Below, piece by piece: positions 1 through 6,291 of a DNA stretch of 10,543 nt. Numbering within the stretch: the first letter of the stretch is position 1; each line of letters begins with the position of its first letter. This DNA comes from Candidatus Omnitrophota bacterium (GTDB lineage: Bacteria; Omnitrophota; Gorgyraeia; Gygaellales; Profunditerraquicolaceae). The stretch lies in the NCBI GenBank assembly GCA_028719265.1, contig JAQUKF010000036.1, positions 1 to 10,543 of the forward strand, read 5' to 3'. The position numbers and the translations under genes are program-made. A model generated the notes under the pieces. It ran no database searches. It saw only the letters and a program-made list of their open reading frames with translations, and was not told the DNA's origin.

Positions 1-1
1 A

Positions 2-586
2 CAAAAGCTGAACAATGAGCTTAAGGAGCACCTTAAGGCGCACTCCGAAAGCATTAACCGTAATCTCCAGCTCCAGGTCAACGCCATTACCCAAAGCCTG
101 CAGACTATAATCGGGAAATTTGATAAGTATTCTCATGAATCAGGCGAGCTTAAACAGAAGCTGAACAATGAGCTTAAGGAGCACCTCCAGATACAGTTCG
201 ATAGTTTAAACCAGGATACTCAGCTTCAGGTTAACGTTCTTACCCAAGGCCTGCAGACTATAATCGGGAAATTTGATAAGTATTCTCATGAATCAGGCGA
301 GCTTAAACAGAAGCTGAACAATGAGCTTAAGGAGCACCTCCAGATACAATCTGACAGCTTGAATCAGGACCTGCAGCTCCAGATCAGCGTTCTCGGGCAA
401 AATCTTCAGGCCATAATCGAAAAGCTGGATAAAACCTCTCATGAATCGGGTGAGCTTAAACAAAAGCTGAACAATGAGCTTAAGGAGCACCTTAAGGCGC
501 ACTCCGAAAGCATTAACCGTAATCTCCAGCTCCAGGTCAACGCCATTACCCAAAGCCTGCAGACTATAATCGGGAAATTTGATAAG
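2..586 (+). repeat. In-frame tandem repeat, 153-bp period, 3.8 units
   Basis: Units begin at 2, 155, 308 and 461, an exact spacing of 153 bases (51 codons). The last unit stops matching after 586. Similarity is mosaic: bases 1-127 are identical to 460-586 (459 bases, three units, apart), while 96-195 are identical to 249-348 (one unit apart). Units 2 and 3 start with cag, units 1 and 4 with caa. The array reaches the left window edge and probably continues upstream. Identity of this length at the DNA level favours unequal recombination or gene conversion, and it also makes the region prone to collapse in short-read assembly. Confidence 0.95.
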
Positions 587-730
587 AGTGATGGATTAGG
601 AGATAAACTTGTTGCCGTCAAGGACGGTTTTGTCCGGACGGGAGGAACCCTGCAGGAGATAAACAGGAGTATTCATAAGATAAAAGTTTTCTTTGAGCAG
701 ATCGAGAAGCACCTGGATCTTAAGAAATAA
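2..730 (+). CDS. Coiled-coil tandem-repeat protein, C-terminal part (5' end outside window)
   Basis: The frame is open from the first bases and ends at TAA 728-730, so only the last 242 codons are seen. Residues 1-195 are three full 51-residue repeats and a 42-residue fourth, each starting QKLNNELKEHL and containing LQLQ...LQTIIGKFDK. A 47-residue non-repeat tail ends in KHLDLKK. No Cys or Trp is visible, and Gln, Asn, Lys, Glu and Leu dominate. Hydrophobic residues recur at 3- and 4-residue spacing, which fits a long alpha-helical coiled coil; 51 equals four 11-residue turns plus one heptad, so the stripe stays in register between repeats. Its stop overlaps the next start (TAATG), so it is co-transcribed with a radical SAM gene and two glycosyltransferases. 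Function is not recognised. A scaffold or chain-length ruler for glycan assembly is an inference from context. An N-terminal domain probably lies upstream. Confidence 0.8.
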   Translation, partial: QKLNNELKEHLKAHSESINRNLQLQVNAITQSLQTIIGKFDKYSHESGELKQKLNNELKEHLQIQFDSLNQDTQLQVNVLTQGLQTIIGKFDKYSHESGELKQKLNNELKEHLQIQSDSLNQDLQLQISVLGQNLQAIIEKLDKTSHESGELKQKLNNELKEHLKAHSESINRNLQLQVNAITQSLQTIIGKFDKSDGLGDKLVAVKDGFVRTGGTLQEINRSIHKIKVFFEQIEKHLDLKK

Positions 731-2088
731 TGCGGATATTACTGTTAAACCTCCCTTGGCGCCGTGATGACCGCCGGGGAGTAAGGGCCGGTTCGCGCTG
801 GCCTTTTACGGCTATTCCCGAAGAAGGCGGAGATATCAAATATATACCTTTCCCGTTTTTTCTTGCCTGCGCCGCCTCTCTTCTAAAAAGCAGGGATAAC
901 GATACTGAATTAATAGATGCCATAGCCCGGGGAATGGATGAAGCTGCGTTTATGGAAGAGGTTTCTGCCTACCGGCCCTCCATGGTGGTCATAGAAACTT
1001 CAACCCCTTCGTTCGATAACGATATTGAACTTGCCGGCAGGATCAAAAGAAACACGCCGGGCGCCTCCATAGTTTTATGCGGCCCCCACGCCACTACTTA
1101 TGCGCGAGAAATCCTGGTTCGTTACGACTTTATAGATTATGTATTAACAGGGGAATATGAAAATACTTTATTAGAATTGGTTTCTTTTTTGAAGAGAGGC
1201 TCTGAGCTGAAAGCGGTCTCGGGGCTGGCATTCCGAACCGGCCGGACTCCTGTTGTTAACAAGCCCAGACCGACTATAAAGGATCTCGATGAACTGCCGT
1301 GGCCCCTGCGGCAGGAGGAAACTATTTATAAATACAATGATGGTTTTGCCGGGCTGCCAGTTCCTAATGTCCAGATGTGTTCAAGCCGGGGCTGTCCCTT
1401 CCGTTGTGTATTTTGCCTTTGGCCCCAGGTTTTATATAAAGAGCATAGATACAGGAAGAGAAACCCCGTAAAAGTAGTTGAAGAAATGGAGTGGCTGGTT
1501 AAGAGATTCAATTTCAGGGCTGTATATTTTGACGACGACGTTTTTAATATTGACAAGGGGCATGTAACGGGAATATGCAGGGAGATAGTCCGCAGGGGCA
1601 TAAGTATCCCCTGGGCGGTAATGGCCAGGGCTGATTTGATGAGCAAAGACCTGTTGTCTATGATGGCCGAAGCCGGGCTTTACGCCGTCAAATACGGAAT
1701 TGAATCTGCCAACAGCAGGGTCTTAAAGCTTTGCAAAAAAGACTTTAATGTTGCTCATGCCTCAAAGATGATCAAATACACGAAGGAATTGGGGATAAAG
1801 GTGCATTTGACTTTTTGCCTTGGCCTCCCGGGTGAAACCGGGAAATCGATACAGGAGACAATAAATTTTGTTTCTGAAATGAAACCAGATTCGCTGCAGT
1901 TCTCTTTGGCCACTCCTTTCCCGGGGACCAGCTATTACGATTATTTGAAGAGAAGCGGCGCTTGCCTGCCGGCTAACCTGTCGGATTATGACGGTAACGG
2001 CAGGTATGCCGGTAACTTGAAGGAGCTCGCCGGCCTGGACCCGGAGAAGTTCAAGAATGATCTCTGTAATAATCTTAACCTTAAATAG
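730..2088 (+). CDS. B12-binding-domain radical SAM protein
   Basis: This 452-residue protein has the two-domain layout of cobalamin-binding radical SAM enzymes. Residues 1 to about 150 form a Rossmann-like B12-binding-type domain (RILLLNLPW; VLCGPHATTY; DYVLTGEYE). From about 210 comes a radical SAM barrel with the cluster motif CPFRCVFC, giving C222, C226 and C229 as the [4Fe-4S] ligands, an acidic YFDDDVFN strand and the GLPGETG element. The usual cobalamin-ligand motif DxHxxG appears as D63-A-I-A-R-G68, so the lower-axial His is absent, as in part of this family. Members catalyse methylations, cyclisations and other radical reactions; the substrate cannot be read here. The start ATG overlaps the previous stop by one base and the 3' end overlaps the following glycosyltransferase by 32 bases. 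An operon role in lipid or sugar modification of a surface glycan is likely but inferred. Confidence 0.9.
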   Translation: MRILLLNLPWRRDDRRGVRAGSRWPFTAIPEEGGDIKYIPFPFFLACAASLLKSRDNDTELIDAIARGMDEAAFMEEVSAYRPSMVVIETSTPSFDNDIELAGRIKRNTPGASIVLCGPHATTYAREILVRYDFIDYVLTGEYENTLLELVSFLKRGSELKAVSGLAFRTGRTPVVNKPRPTIKDLDELPWPLRQEETIYKYNDGFAGLPVPNVQMCSSRGCPFRCVFCLWPQVLYKEHRYRKRNPVKVVEEMEWLVKRFNFRAVYFDDDVFNIDKGHVTGICREIVRRGISIPWAVMARADLMSKDLLSMMAEAGLYAVKYGIESANSRVLKLCKKDFNVAHASKMIKYTKELGIKVHLTFCLGLPGETGKSIQETINFVSEMKPDSLQFSLATPFPGTSYYDYLKRSGACLPANLSDYDGNGRYAGNLKELAGLDPEKFKNDLCNNLNLK

Positions 2089-2932
2089 CGCAAATTTTAT
2101 CAAGCCCTGCCTGGATTCGGTGTTGAGCCAGGAAGCTGCGGATATAGAATTGATTGTTGTCGACAACGGTTCAAGGGATGGAACGGCCGGCCTGGTAAAA
2201 AAATATTATCCCGGGGTCAAGCTGATCGAGAACAGGCTGAACCTGGGGGCGTGCGCAGCCCGCAATCAGGGGATTGAAGCCAGCCGGGGGGAATGGGTTT
2301 TTACCCTTGATTGCGACGTAGTTTTGGAAAGAGGGTTTTTCGGCAGTATCGGGGGTTTATTAAAAGGTCTGCCTGTGGAGATAGGCGCCGTTCAGCCGAA
2401 GATACTGGATTTTAAAGGAAAAAGGATCTATTCCGCCGGGATCTCGGTCTCTTTCTTAAAAAGATTCTTCGACATAGGCAGGGGCGATAAGGACAGCGGG
2501 AGGTTCGGTAGAAATAAATATATATTCGGCACATGTTGTGCCGCCTCTTTCTATCGCCGGCAAATGCTCAAAGCGATCGGCCGGGCAGGTGAATATTTTG
2601 ACAGGGAGTTTTTCTTTTTGTTCGAGGATGTCGATCTTGCCTGGCGCGCGCGGAAGAAACAATACAAAGCCCTGTTTTATCCGCAGGCGGTATGTTATCA
2701 CCGCGGGAACAGTTCGCAAACCCCCGATAAAACCAGGCAATATCTGTGTTTACGTAATCGCTATTATACCCTATTGAAGAACAGCTCGGCTATAAACTGC
2801 GCAGTACCTTTCCTGCTCTATGATTTACCGAGGGCGTTTTGGCTTTCATTGACCAATCCGTCTGCACTCAGGGCGGTCGGAGAGCTTTTTATTTATGCAG
2901 AAAAAATAAGAGGATCCAGGGAAGCGTCATGA
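2057..2932 (+). CDS. Family 2 glycosyltransferase (rhamnosyltransferase-like)
   Basis: The 291-residue protein begins with a GT-A fold typical of GT2 enzymes: VIILTLNS at the N-terminus, VVDNGSRDGT at 34-43, and NLGACAARNQGI near 62-73. The metal/nucleotide-sugar DxD is D85-C-D87. The acceptor-side acidic pair is E190-D191 in FEDVDLAWR, followed by YHRG at 214-217, a pattern common in WbbL-type transferases. The C-terminal part (about 235-280) is hydrophobic and amphipathic, so peripheral attachment to the inner membrane is likely. It would transfer a sugar from a nucleotide donor to a growing lipid-linked glycan; the sugar is not identifiable. The ATG at 2057 lies inside the end of the previous gene, with GGAG at 2043-2046 as ribosome site. 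Its stop overlaps the next start as ATGA. Confidence 0.93.
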   Translation: MISVIILTLNSANFIKPCLDSVLSQEAADIELIVVDNGSRDGTAGLVKKYYPGVKLIENRLNLGACAARNQGIEASRGEWVFTLDCDVVLERGFFGSIGGLLKGLPVEIGAVQPKILDFKGKRIYSAGISVSFLKRFFDIGRGDKDSGRFGRNKYIFGTCCAASFYRRQMLKAIGRAGEYFDREFFFLFEDVDLAWRARKKQYKALFYPQAVCYHRGNSSQTPDKTRQYLCLRNRYYTLLKNSSAINCAVPFLLYDLPRAFWLSLTNPSALRAVGELFIYAEKIRGSREAS

Positions 2933-3918
2933 ACGATCGCGATATAGCGGTAAGCATCATTATTGTAACCAGCGGCTCCGGTGATTATCTCAAGGCGGCC
3001 CTGGCTTCCGTAAAGGAGCAGGACTACCGTAATCAGGAGACTATCGTTGTTGACAATTCGCTTAACCCTCAGCTTCCGCTAGCGGTCAATTCCCTGCTGC
3101 CTTCGGCAAGAGTATGTTCAAACAGCCGGAATTTATATTATGGCGCATCTCAAAACATAGGGATAATGATGAGCCGGGGGGAGTTCGTGCTTTGTTTAAA
3201 CGACGATGTTGTTCTAGACAGGAGTTTTATCTCCCAGGCGCTTAAAGGGTTTTTATTAAGCGATGAAATAGGTATGGTAAGCGGCAAGATCCTGCGCATG
3301 GACGGGTTGACTTTGGACAGTGCAGGGCTGTTCTTGACCGCGAGCTATTCAGCCGGGGAGAGGGGGTATGGACGGATCGACAGCGGTAAATTTGAAAAGT
3401 CAGGTTTTATATTCGGCGTAAGCGGAGCCGCGGCCTTTTACCGCAGGAGCATGCTCGAGGATATCAAAAGTAGGGGGGAATATTTTGACCCCGCCCTGCG
3501 CATGTTTTATGAGGATTTGGACTTGGCCTGGCGGGCTAATAAACGCGGCTGGAAAGGGTATTATATTCCTTCAGCAAGAGCTTTCCATGTTCGTGGGGGG
3601 TCATGGCGTCCGCCGCGCGGGCTGAATAAGCCTGTTGCCCGCAAATATGTCAGTGATCAGCTGCATTATGAACTGATCAAGAACCGTTACCTTGTCATCC
3701 TGAAGAATGCCAGGCTTTTTGCCTTGCTGTTGCATCTTCTTCCGGTATTATTATACGATCTTTGCGCTTGGGGCTACGTATTGGCTTTCCGGCCAAAAGT
3801 GGCGGGGATGTTTCTCTCCAGCTTAAAGTCCGTCTTTAGGCCTGGGCGCAGCAAATATCCCCAGGATCGTCCACCAGATCAGGCTTACCTCTGGGAGGAA
3901 AAAACCAAAATCCCATAA
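2929..3918 (+). CDS. Family 2 glycosyltransferase, paralogue of the preceding gene
   Basis: I choose ATG 2929 (329 residues) over an in-frame ATG 90 bases upstream. The GT2 fold starts directly after 2929 (VSIIIVTSGSG), AGGGA sits at the right distance, and ATGA overlaps the previous stop. Motifs: VVDNS at 40-44, NDDV at 91-94 as the DxD equivalent, YEDLDLAWRA at 194-203 with E195-D196, and FHVRGG at 219-224. Blocks such as FYRR.ML, GEYFD and ED.DLAWRA are shared with the preceding protein, so the pair probably arose by tandem duplication and now adds two residues of one glycan. Hydrophobic segment 263-287 suggests membrane association. Residues from 299 on (Pro/Lys/Glu-rich) lie antisense to the 3' end of the convergent ligase-type gene and look like a non-homologous tail. 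Confidence 0.92.
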   Translation: MNDRDIAVSIIIVTSGSGDYLKAALASVKEQDYRNQETIVVDNSLNPQLPLAVNSLLPSARVCSNSRNLYYGASQNIGIMMSRGEFVLCLNDDVVLDRSFISQALKGFLLSDEIGMVSGKILRMDGLTLDSAGLFLTASYSAGERGYGRIDSGKFEKSGFIFGVSGAAAFYRRSMLEDIKSRGEYFDPALRMFYEDLDLAWRANKRGWKGYYIPSARAFHVRGGSWRPPRGLNKPVARKYVSDQLHYELIKNRYLVILKNARLFALLLHLLPVLLYDLCAWGYVLAFRPKVAGMFLSSLKSVFRPGRSKYPQDRPPDQAYLWEEKTKIP

Positions 3919-4953
3919 GTTGTGGAACAGGAATGCCGCCAGGCAGCTTAGCAGCAGGAGTTTTTCTTTGTCTTTGGAAAGCAAGCTTATTTTACCGGCC
4001 CCTCTCTTTAGGCATGCGATAACCAGCCAGGCCAGCGAGGAGGCTCCGATTAAACCCGCTTCTGCCCAGAATTGCAGGAATGAATTATGCGCGTAGCGGG
4101 AATATACAAGGTTGAAGTTCCCCAGCCCTATACCCAGGAACGGGTGCAACTTGATTATCTCCAGCGTATCCTGCCAGTAACTAAGCCGCATGATTATAGA
4201 GAATGCCGGGCTGAGATGTCCTCTCCCTGATACGCTTCGAATGATAAGCACCAGAAGGGCGAATACCCCCAGGCTTGAAAGGAAGACCAGCTTTGTTTTC
4301 TTAAAATCATTTTTTAGCAGCATATAAACCAAGGCCGTAAGGAACAGGCTGATGAAAGCGCCCAGGGATGCGGTGAGAAACAGGGCGATTAATAAGGGCA
4401 GAGACAGCCAGACCTTTTTCTTATACAACAGTACAAGCGGGATGACCATGGTTAGATAGCCTGCCAGTATCCCCGGTGTGACGAAAGGAAAAAATACCCT
4501 TTTTTGCCGCAGATAATCCGCGATAAAAGGACTGGTAATATTTTGTTTGCTGATGAATACCTGCAGGTGGGCAAAACCGAAGAAATACTGATAAATGGCC
4601 ATGATGCTTATGCTTATCCCGCAGATCAGTATTGCGGATAAATAAACCTTCCTGGACCTTTCGGTCAGGTTCTGCATGCCCAGGATGAGCAGTAAGGCGC
4701 TCAAATACTTGTATATTTCCGCAACGCTTTTAGACCTGTCTATTGAAAAATACAGGGATACTGCCAGGGCTAAGATGAATACGGCGGCAGGAAGAAAGAT
4801 ATTCCTGCTTTCCCTGCGCCAGGCAGGATTACCTGCCATCCACAACAAGAGGGATGCGATGAGGGCAAGGGAATATACTGAATTCACCCAGGGGTAGGCC
4901 AGGGAAGCGATAAACGGCCTGATGAATATTAATGCCAGTACTAAATATTGCAT
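3823..4953 (-). CDS. O-antigen ligase/polymerase-type membrane protein (Wzy_C family)
   Basis: The 376-residue protein is strongly hydrophobic, with roughly ten membrane segments, and has the layout of the O-antigen ligase/polymerase family. Near the C-terminus is the family signature RLSYWQDTLEIIKLHPFLG (256-274), then GIGLGNF and YAHNSFLQFWAEAGLIG (287-303), with H289 at the usual catalytic-loop position. HNLWDFGFFLPE (344-355) begins the last helices. The N-terminal RPFIASLAYPWVN supports the start at 4953. Such proteins join or polymerise undecaprenyl-linked glycan on the periplasmic side of the inner membrane; ligase versus polymerase cannot be decided by motif. The Ser-Arg often seen in the mid-protein T.SRG segment is absent here (TASLGAFIS). 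It is convergent with the glycosyltransferases, overlaps the second by 96 bases, and has its own promoter with almost no 5' leader. Confidence 0.9.
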   Translation of the reverse strand: MQYLVLALIFIRPFIASLAYPWVNSVYSLALIASLLLWMAGNPAWRRESRNIFLPAAVFILALAVSLYFSIDRSKSVAEIYKYLSALLLILGMQNLTERSRKVYLSAILICGISISIMAIYQYFFGFAHLQVFISKQNITSPFIADYLRQKRVFFPFVTPGILAGYLTMVIPLVLLYKKKVWLSLPLLIALFLTASLGAFISLFLTALVYMLLKNDFKKTKLVFLSSLGVFALLVLIIRSVSGRGHLSPAFSIIMRLSYWQDTLEIIKLHPFLGIGLGNFNLVYSRYAHNSFLQFWAEAGLIGASSLAWLVIACLKRGAGKISLLSKDKEKLLLLSCLAAFLFHNLWDFGFFLPEVSLIWWTILGIFAAPRPKDGL

Positions 4954-4962
4954 TGTGAGATA

Positions 4963-4991
4963 ATTTTATTTTAAAACGTCATTTGTGTCAA
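4963..4991 (-). promoter_or_regulatory. Sigma70-type promoter for the O-antigen-ligase-type gene
   Basis: Read on the minus strand, a perfect TTGACA (4991-4986) is followed after exactly 17 bases by TAAAAT (4968-4963), five of six matches to the -10 consensus. Transcription would start near 4956, only two or three bases before the ATG at 4953. No purine-rich ribosome site is present between promoter and start codon, so the message appears leaderless or nearly so. Confidence 0.7.
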
Positions 4992-5122
4992 ATGAATAAT
5001 TGCGCATGGTCTTGTGTCAGCGATTTGCGAGAGTGCGTCTGGAGGATGAAGGTTTCTTGTCCATAAAATTACGGATTGGCAGAAAATATTATTTATCGTC
5101 GGGAAACAGGCGTAAAAAAAAC

Positions 5123-5151
5123 TTGACAATGGAAGGATAATATGGTACAAA
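5123..5151 (+). promoter_or_regulatory. Sigma70-type promoter for the ATP-grasp/kamA operon leader
   Basis: A perfect TTGACA (5123-5128) is followed after 17 bases by TACAAA (5146-5151), four of six matches to TATAAT. A run of eight A bases (5114-5121) directly upstream could act as an UP element. The start site would be near 5158. This is the only good plus-strand promoter seen ahead of the right-hand operon, and it lies upstream of a terminator-like hairpin. Confidence 0.65.
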
Positions 5152-5157
5152 ATAATG

Positions 5158-5274
5158 TCAATAAGAATATTCGGTCGCTTATTATTTAGGAGGTTGGATA
5201 ATCTAAGTTGGGAAAAATTGGATGGATGTTTAAAGGGCTCATTATTGCAAGAGGATCTGGGCCCTTATTTTTTT
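5158..5274 (+). promoter_or_regulatory. Transcribed leader, candidate attenuator or small RNA
   Basis: The predicted transcript would begin with a small hairpin (AATAAG 5160-5165 pairing with CTTATT 5178-5183), then an unusually strong AGGAGG (5188-5193), and end at a rho-independent-type terminator 25 bases before the first ATP-grasp start codon. A short reading frame, TTG 5208 to TAA 5276 (22 codons, with an internal in-frame ATG at 5226), overlaps the terminator. The AGGAGG is 14 bases from that TTG, which is long. The arrangement fits attenuation by a leader peptide, a riboswitch or an independent RNA of about 117 bases. I recognise no known riboswitch family in it. Confidence 0.45.
5233..5274 (+). 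terminator. Rho-independent-type terminator within the leader
   Basis: AAGGGCTC (5233-5240) can pair with GGGCCCTT (5259-5266) to form eight base pairs including one G-U, closing an 18-base loop, followed by A and seven T bases (5268-5274). It sits between the plus-strand promoter and the first gene, so downstream expression would need read-through, antitermination or an unseen second promoter. Confidence 0.65.
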
Positions 5275-5299
5275 AACCAGGCGCAATAAATATAGAATA

Positions 5300-6289
5300 A
5301 TGAGGACGGTAGGGTTAACTTACGATTTAAAATCAGACTATAAGTTCAAAGAAGGTGATCCAGAGGATGCCAACGCGGAGTTTGATCATCCATCTACCGT
5401 TGATGTCATCGGCAAGGCAATCTCTGCAAACGGTTTTAAGGTGAAAAAAATAGGCAATGTCTCCAGTCTTCTTGAAAAAATAGACAATCTCGGAGTGGAC
5501 ATTGTTTTTAATATTTCCGAAGGCCTTGCCGGCAGGAATCGCGAATCCCAGGTGCCCATCCTGCTTGAAATGGCGCAGGTTCCTTTCGTGGGGGCAGATG
5601 CCCTTACCCTTGGTTTGACGCTGGACAAGCTGATGGCTAAAAAGATCTTTATTGCAGAGGGTATCCCCACCCCTAAGTTCTTTGAAGTCAATTCCGTGGA
5701 GATGTTGACTGACCATGGGGATTGTAAATTTCCGTTGATTGTCAAGCCGCGTTTTGAAGGTTCCTCTAAAGGGTTGAGCGAGAGTTCGCGTGTGGAAAAC
5801 ATAGAGCAGCTTAAGGAGCAGGTTGATTTCATTACTAAAACCTACAAGCAGCCGGCCCTGGTCGAAGAGTTTATCTCCGGGCAGGAATTTACCGTTGCTC
5901 TCGTCGGTAACGAGAACCCCGAGGTGCTGCCGGTAGTCCAGATTAAGATCGACGGGAAATTGAAATTAAACGATAAATTCTATACCTTCGCACGGATCAC
6001 CTCCGACAGGCTGGAATATATCTGTCCGGCCAGGATCAATCAGGAATTGAAGAAGAAATTAGATGAACTGGCGTTAAGGGTCTATAAGAGCGTGGAGTGC
6101 CGGGATTTCGGCAGGGTGGATTTCAGGGTGGATAATGACGGCAATCCCTATGTCCTGGAGATCAACCCTTTACCGTCCCTCTCCACTGAAGATGTTTTTA
6201 TGGTCGTTGCCCAGAATATCGGGATTACTTATGAGCAGATGATGGGCAAGATTCTGGATAGCGCACTTATCCGTAACGGCTTAAATTAA
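5300..6289 (+). CDS. ATP-grasp ligase of D-Ala-D-Ala ligase fold, first paralogue
   Basis: The 329-residue protein carries ATP-grasp elements in Ddl order: NISEGLAGRNRES (71-83), K110, FPLIVKPRFEGSSKG (144-158; K149 and the Gly/Ser loop for ATP phosphates), VEEF (188-191), CRDFGRVDFRVD (267-278) and LEINPLPSLS (286-295), where D274, E287 and N289 match the magnesium ligands. These enzymes activate a carboxylate with ATP and join it to an amine. The Ddl N-terminal GGxSxEHEVS, which binds the first D-Ala, is replaced by TYDLKSDYKFKEGDPED, so a different substrate is likely even though automatic annotation may say D-alanine-D-alanine ligase. ATG 5300 aligns with the start of the next paralogue; no good ribosome site precedes it. 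A terminator-like leader lies upstream and the second paralogue starts two bases after its stop. Confidence 0.88.
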   Translation: MRTVGLTYDLKSDYKFKEGDPEDANAEFDHPSTVDVIGKAISANGFKVKKIGNVSSLLEKIDNLGVDIVFNISEGLAGRNRESQVPILLEMAQVPFVGADALTLGLTLDKLMAKKIFIAEGIPTPKFFEVNSVEMLTDHGDCKFPLIVKPRFEGSSKGLSESSRVENIEQLKEQVDFITKTYKQPALVEEFISGQEFTVALVGNENPEVLPVVQIKIDGKLKLNDKFYTFARITSDRLEYICPARINQELKKKLDELALRVYKSVECRDFGRVDFRVDNDGNPYVLEINPLPSLSTEDVFMVVAQNIGITYEQMMGKILDSALIRNGLN

Positions 6290-6291
6290 AG

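Larger units (their letters stand above)
4954..5299. other. Divergent intergenic control region
   Basis: This 346-base stretch is AT-rich relative to the genes. From left to right it holds the minus-strand promoter (4963-4991), a weak 8-base direct repeat TTGTGTCA (4983-4990 and 5012-5019) of unknown meaning, about 95 bases with nothing convincing, an A-tract (5114-5121), the plus-strand promoter (5123-5151) and a leader with a terminator-like hairpin (5158-5274). A 44-codon ORF at 5006-5140 lacks a ribosome site and contains the -35 box, so I do not call it. No tRNA or known structured RNA was recognised. Confidence 0.75.

Noticed and set aside
293..553. A minus-strand ORF across the repeat array, itself repetitive.
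   Set aside because: It is the antisense shadow of the plus-strand coiled-coil repeats, and the plus frame is open throughout with operon-type coupling.
1..586. The tandem repeats as a CRISPR array.
   Set aside because: The 153-base period is a multiple of three, the units are coding with no variable spacers, and the translation is a regular coiled coil.
2839..2928. An N-terminal extension of the second glycosyltransferase from an upstream in-frame ATG.
   Set aside because: It overlaps the previous gene by 94 bases, has no homologous character, and the start at 2929 has a ribosome site and the usual ATGA overlap.
5006..5140. A 44-codon plus-strand ORF (ATG 5006 to TAA 5140) in the divergent intergenic region.
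   Set aside because: It has no ribosome site, contains the -35 box of the plus-strand promoter, and its basic sequence resembles nothing I recognise; a chance frame is more likely.
5208..5276. A 22-codon TTG-started frame in the leader, with an internal ATG at 5226.
   Set aside because: The AGGAGG is 14 bases from the TTG, the frame runs through the terminator and it has no run of regulatory codons. It is kept only as a possibility within the leader entry, not as a gene.
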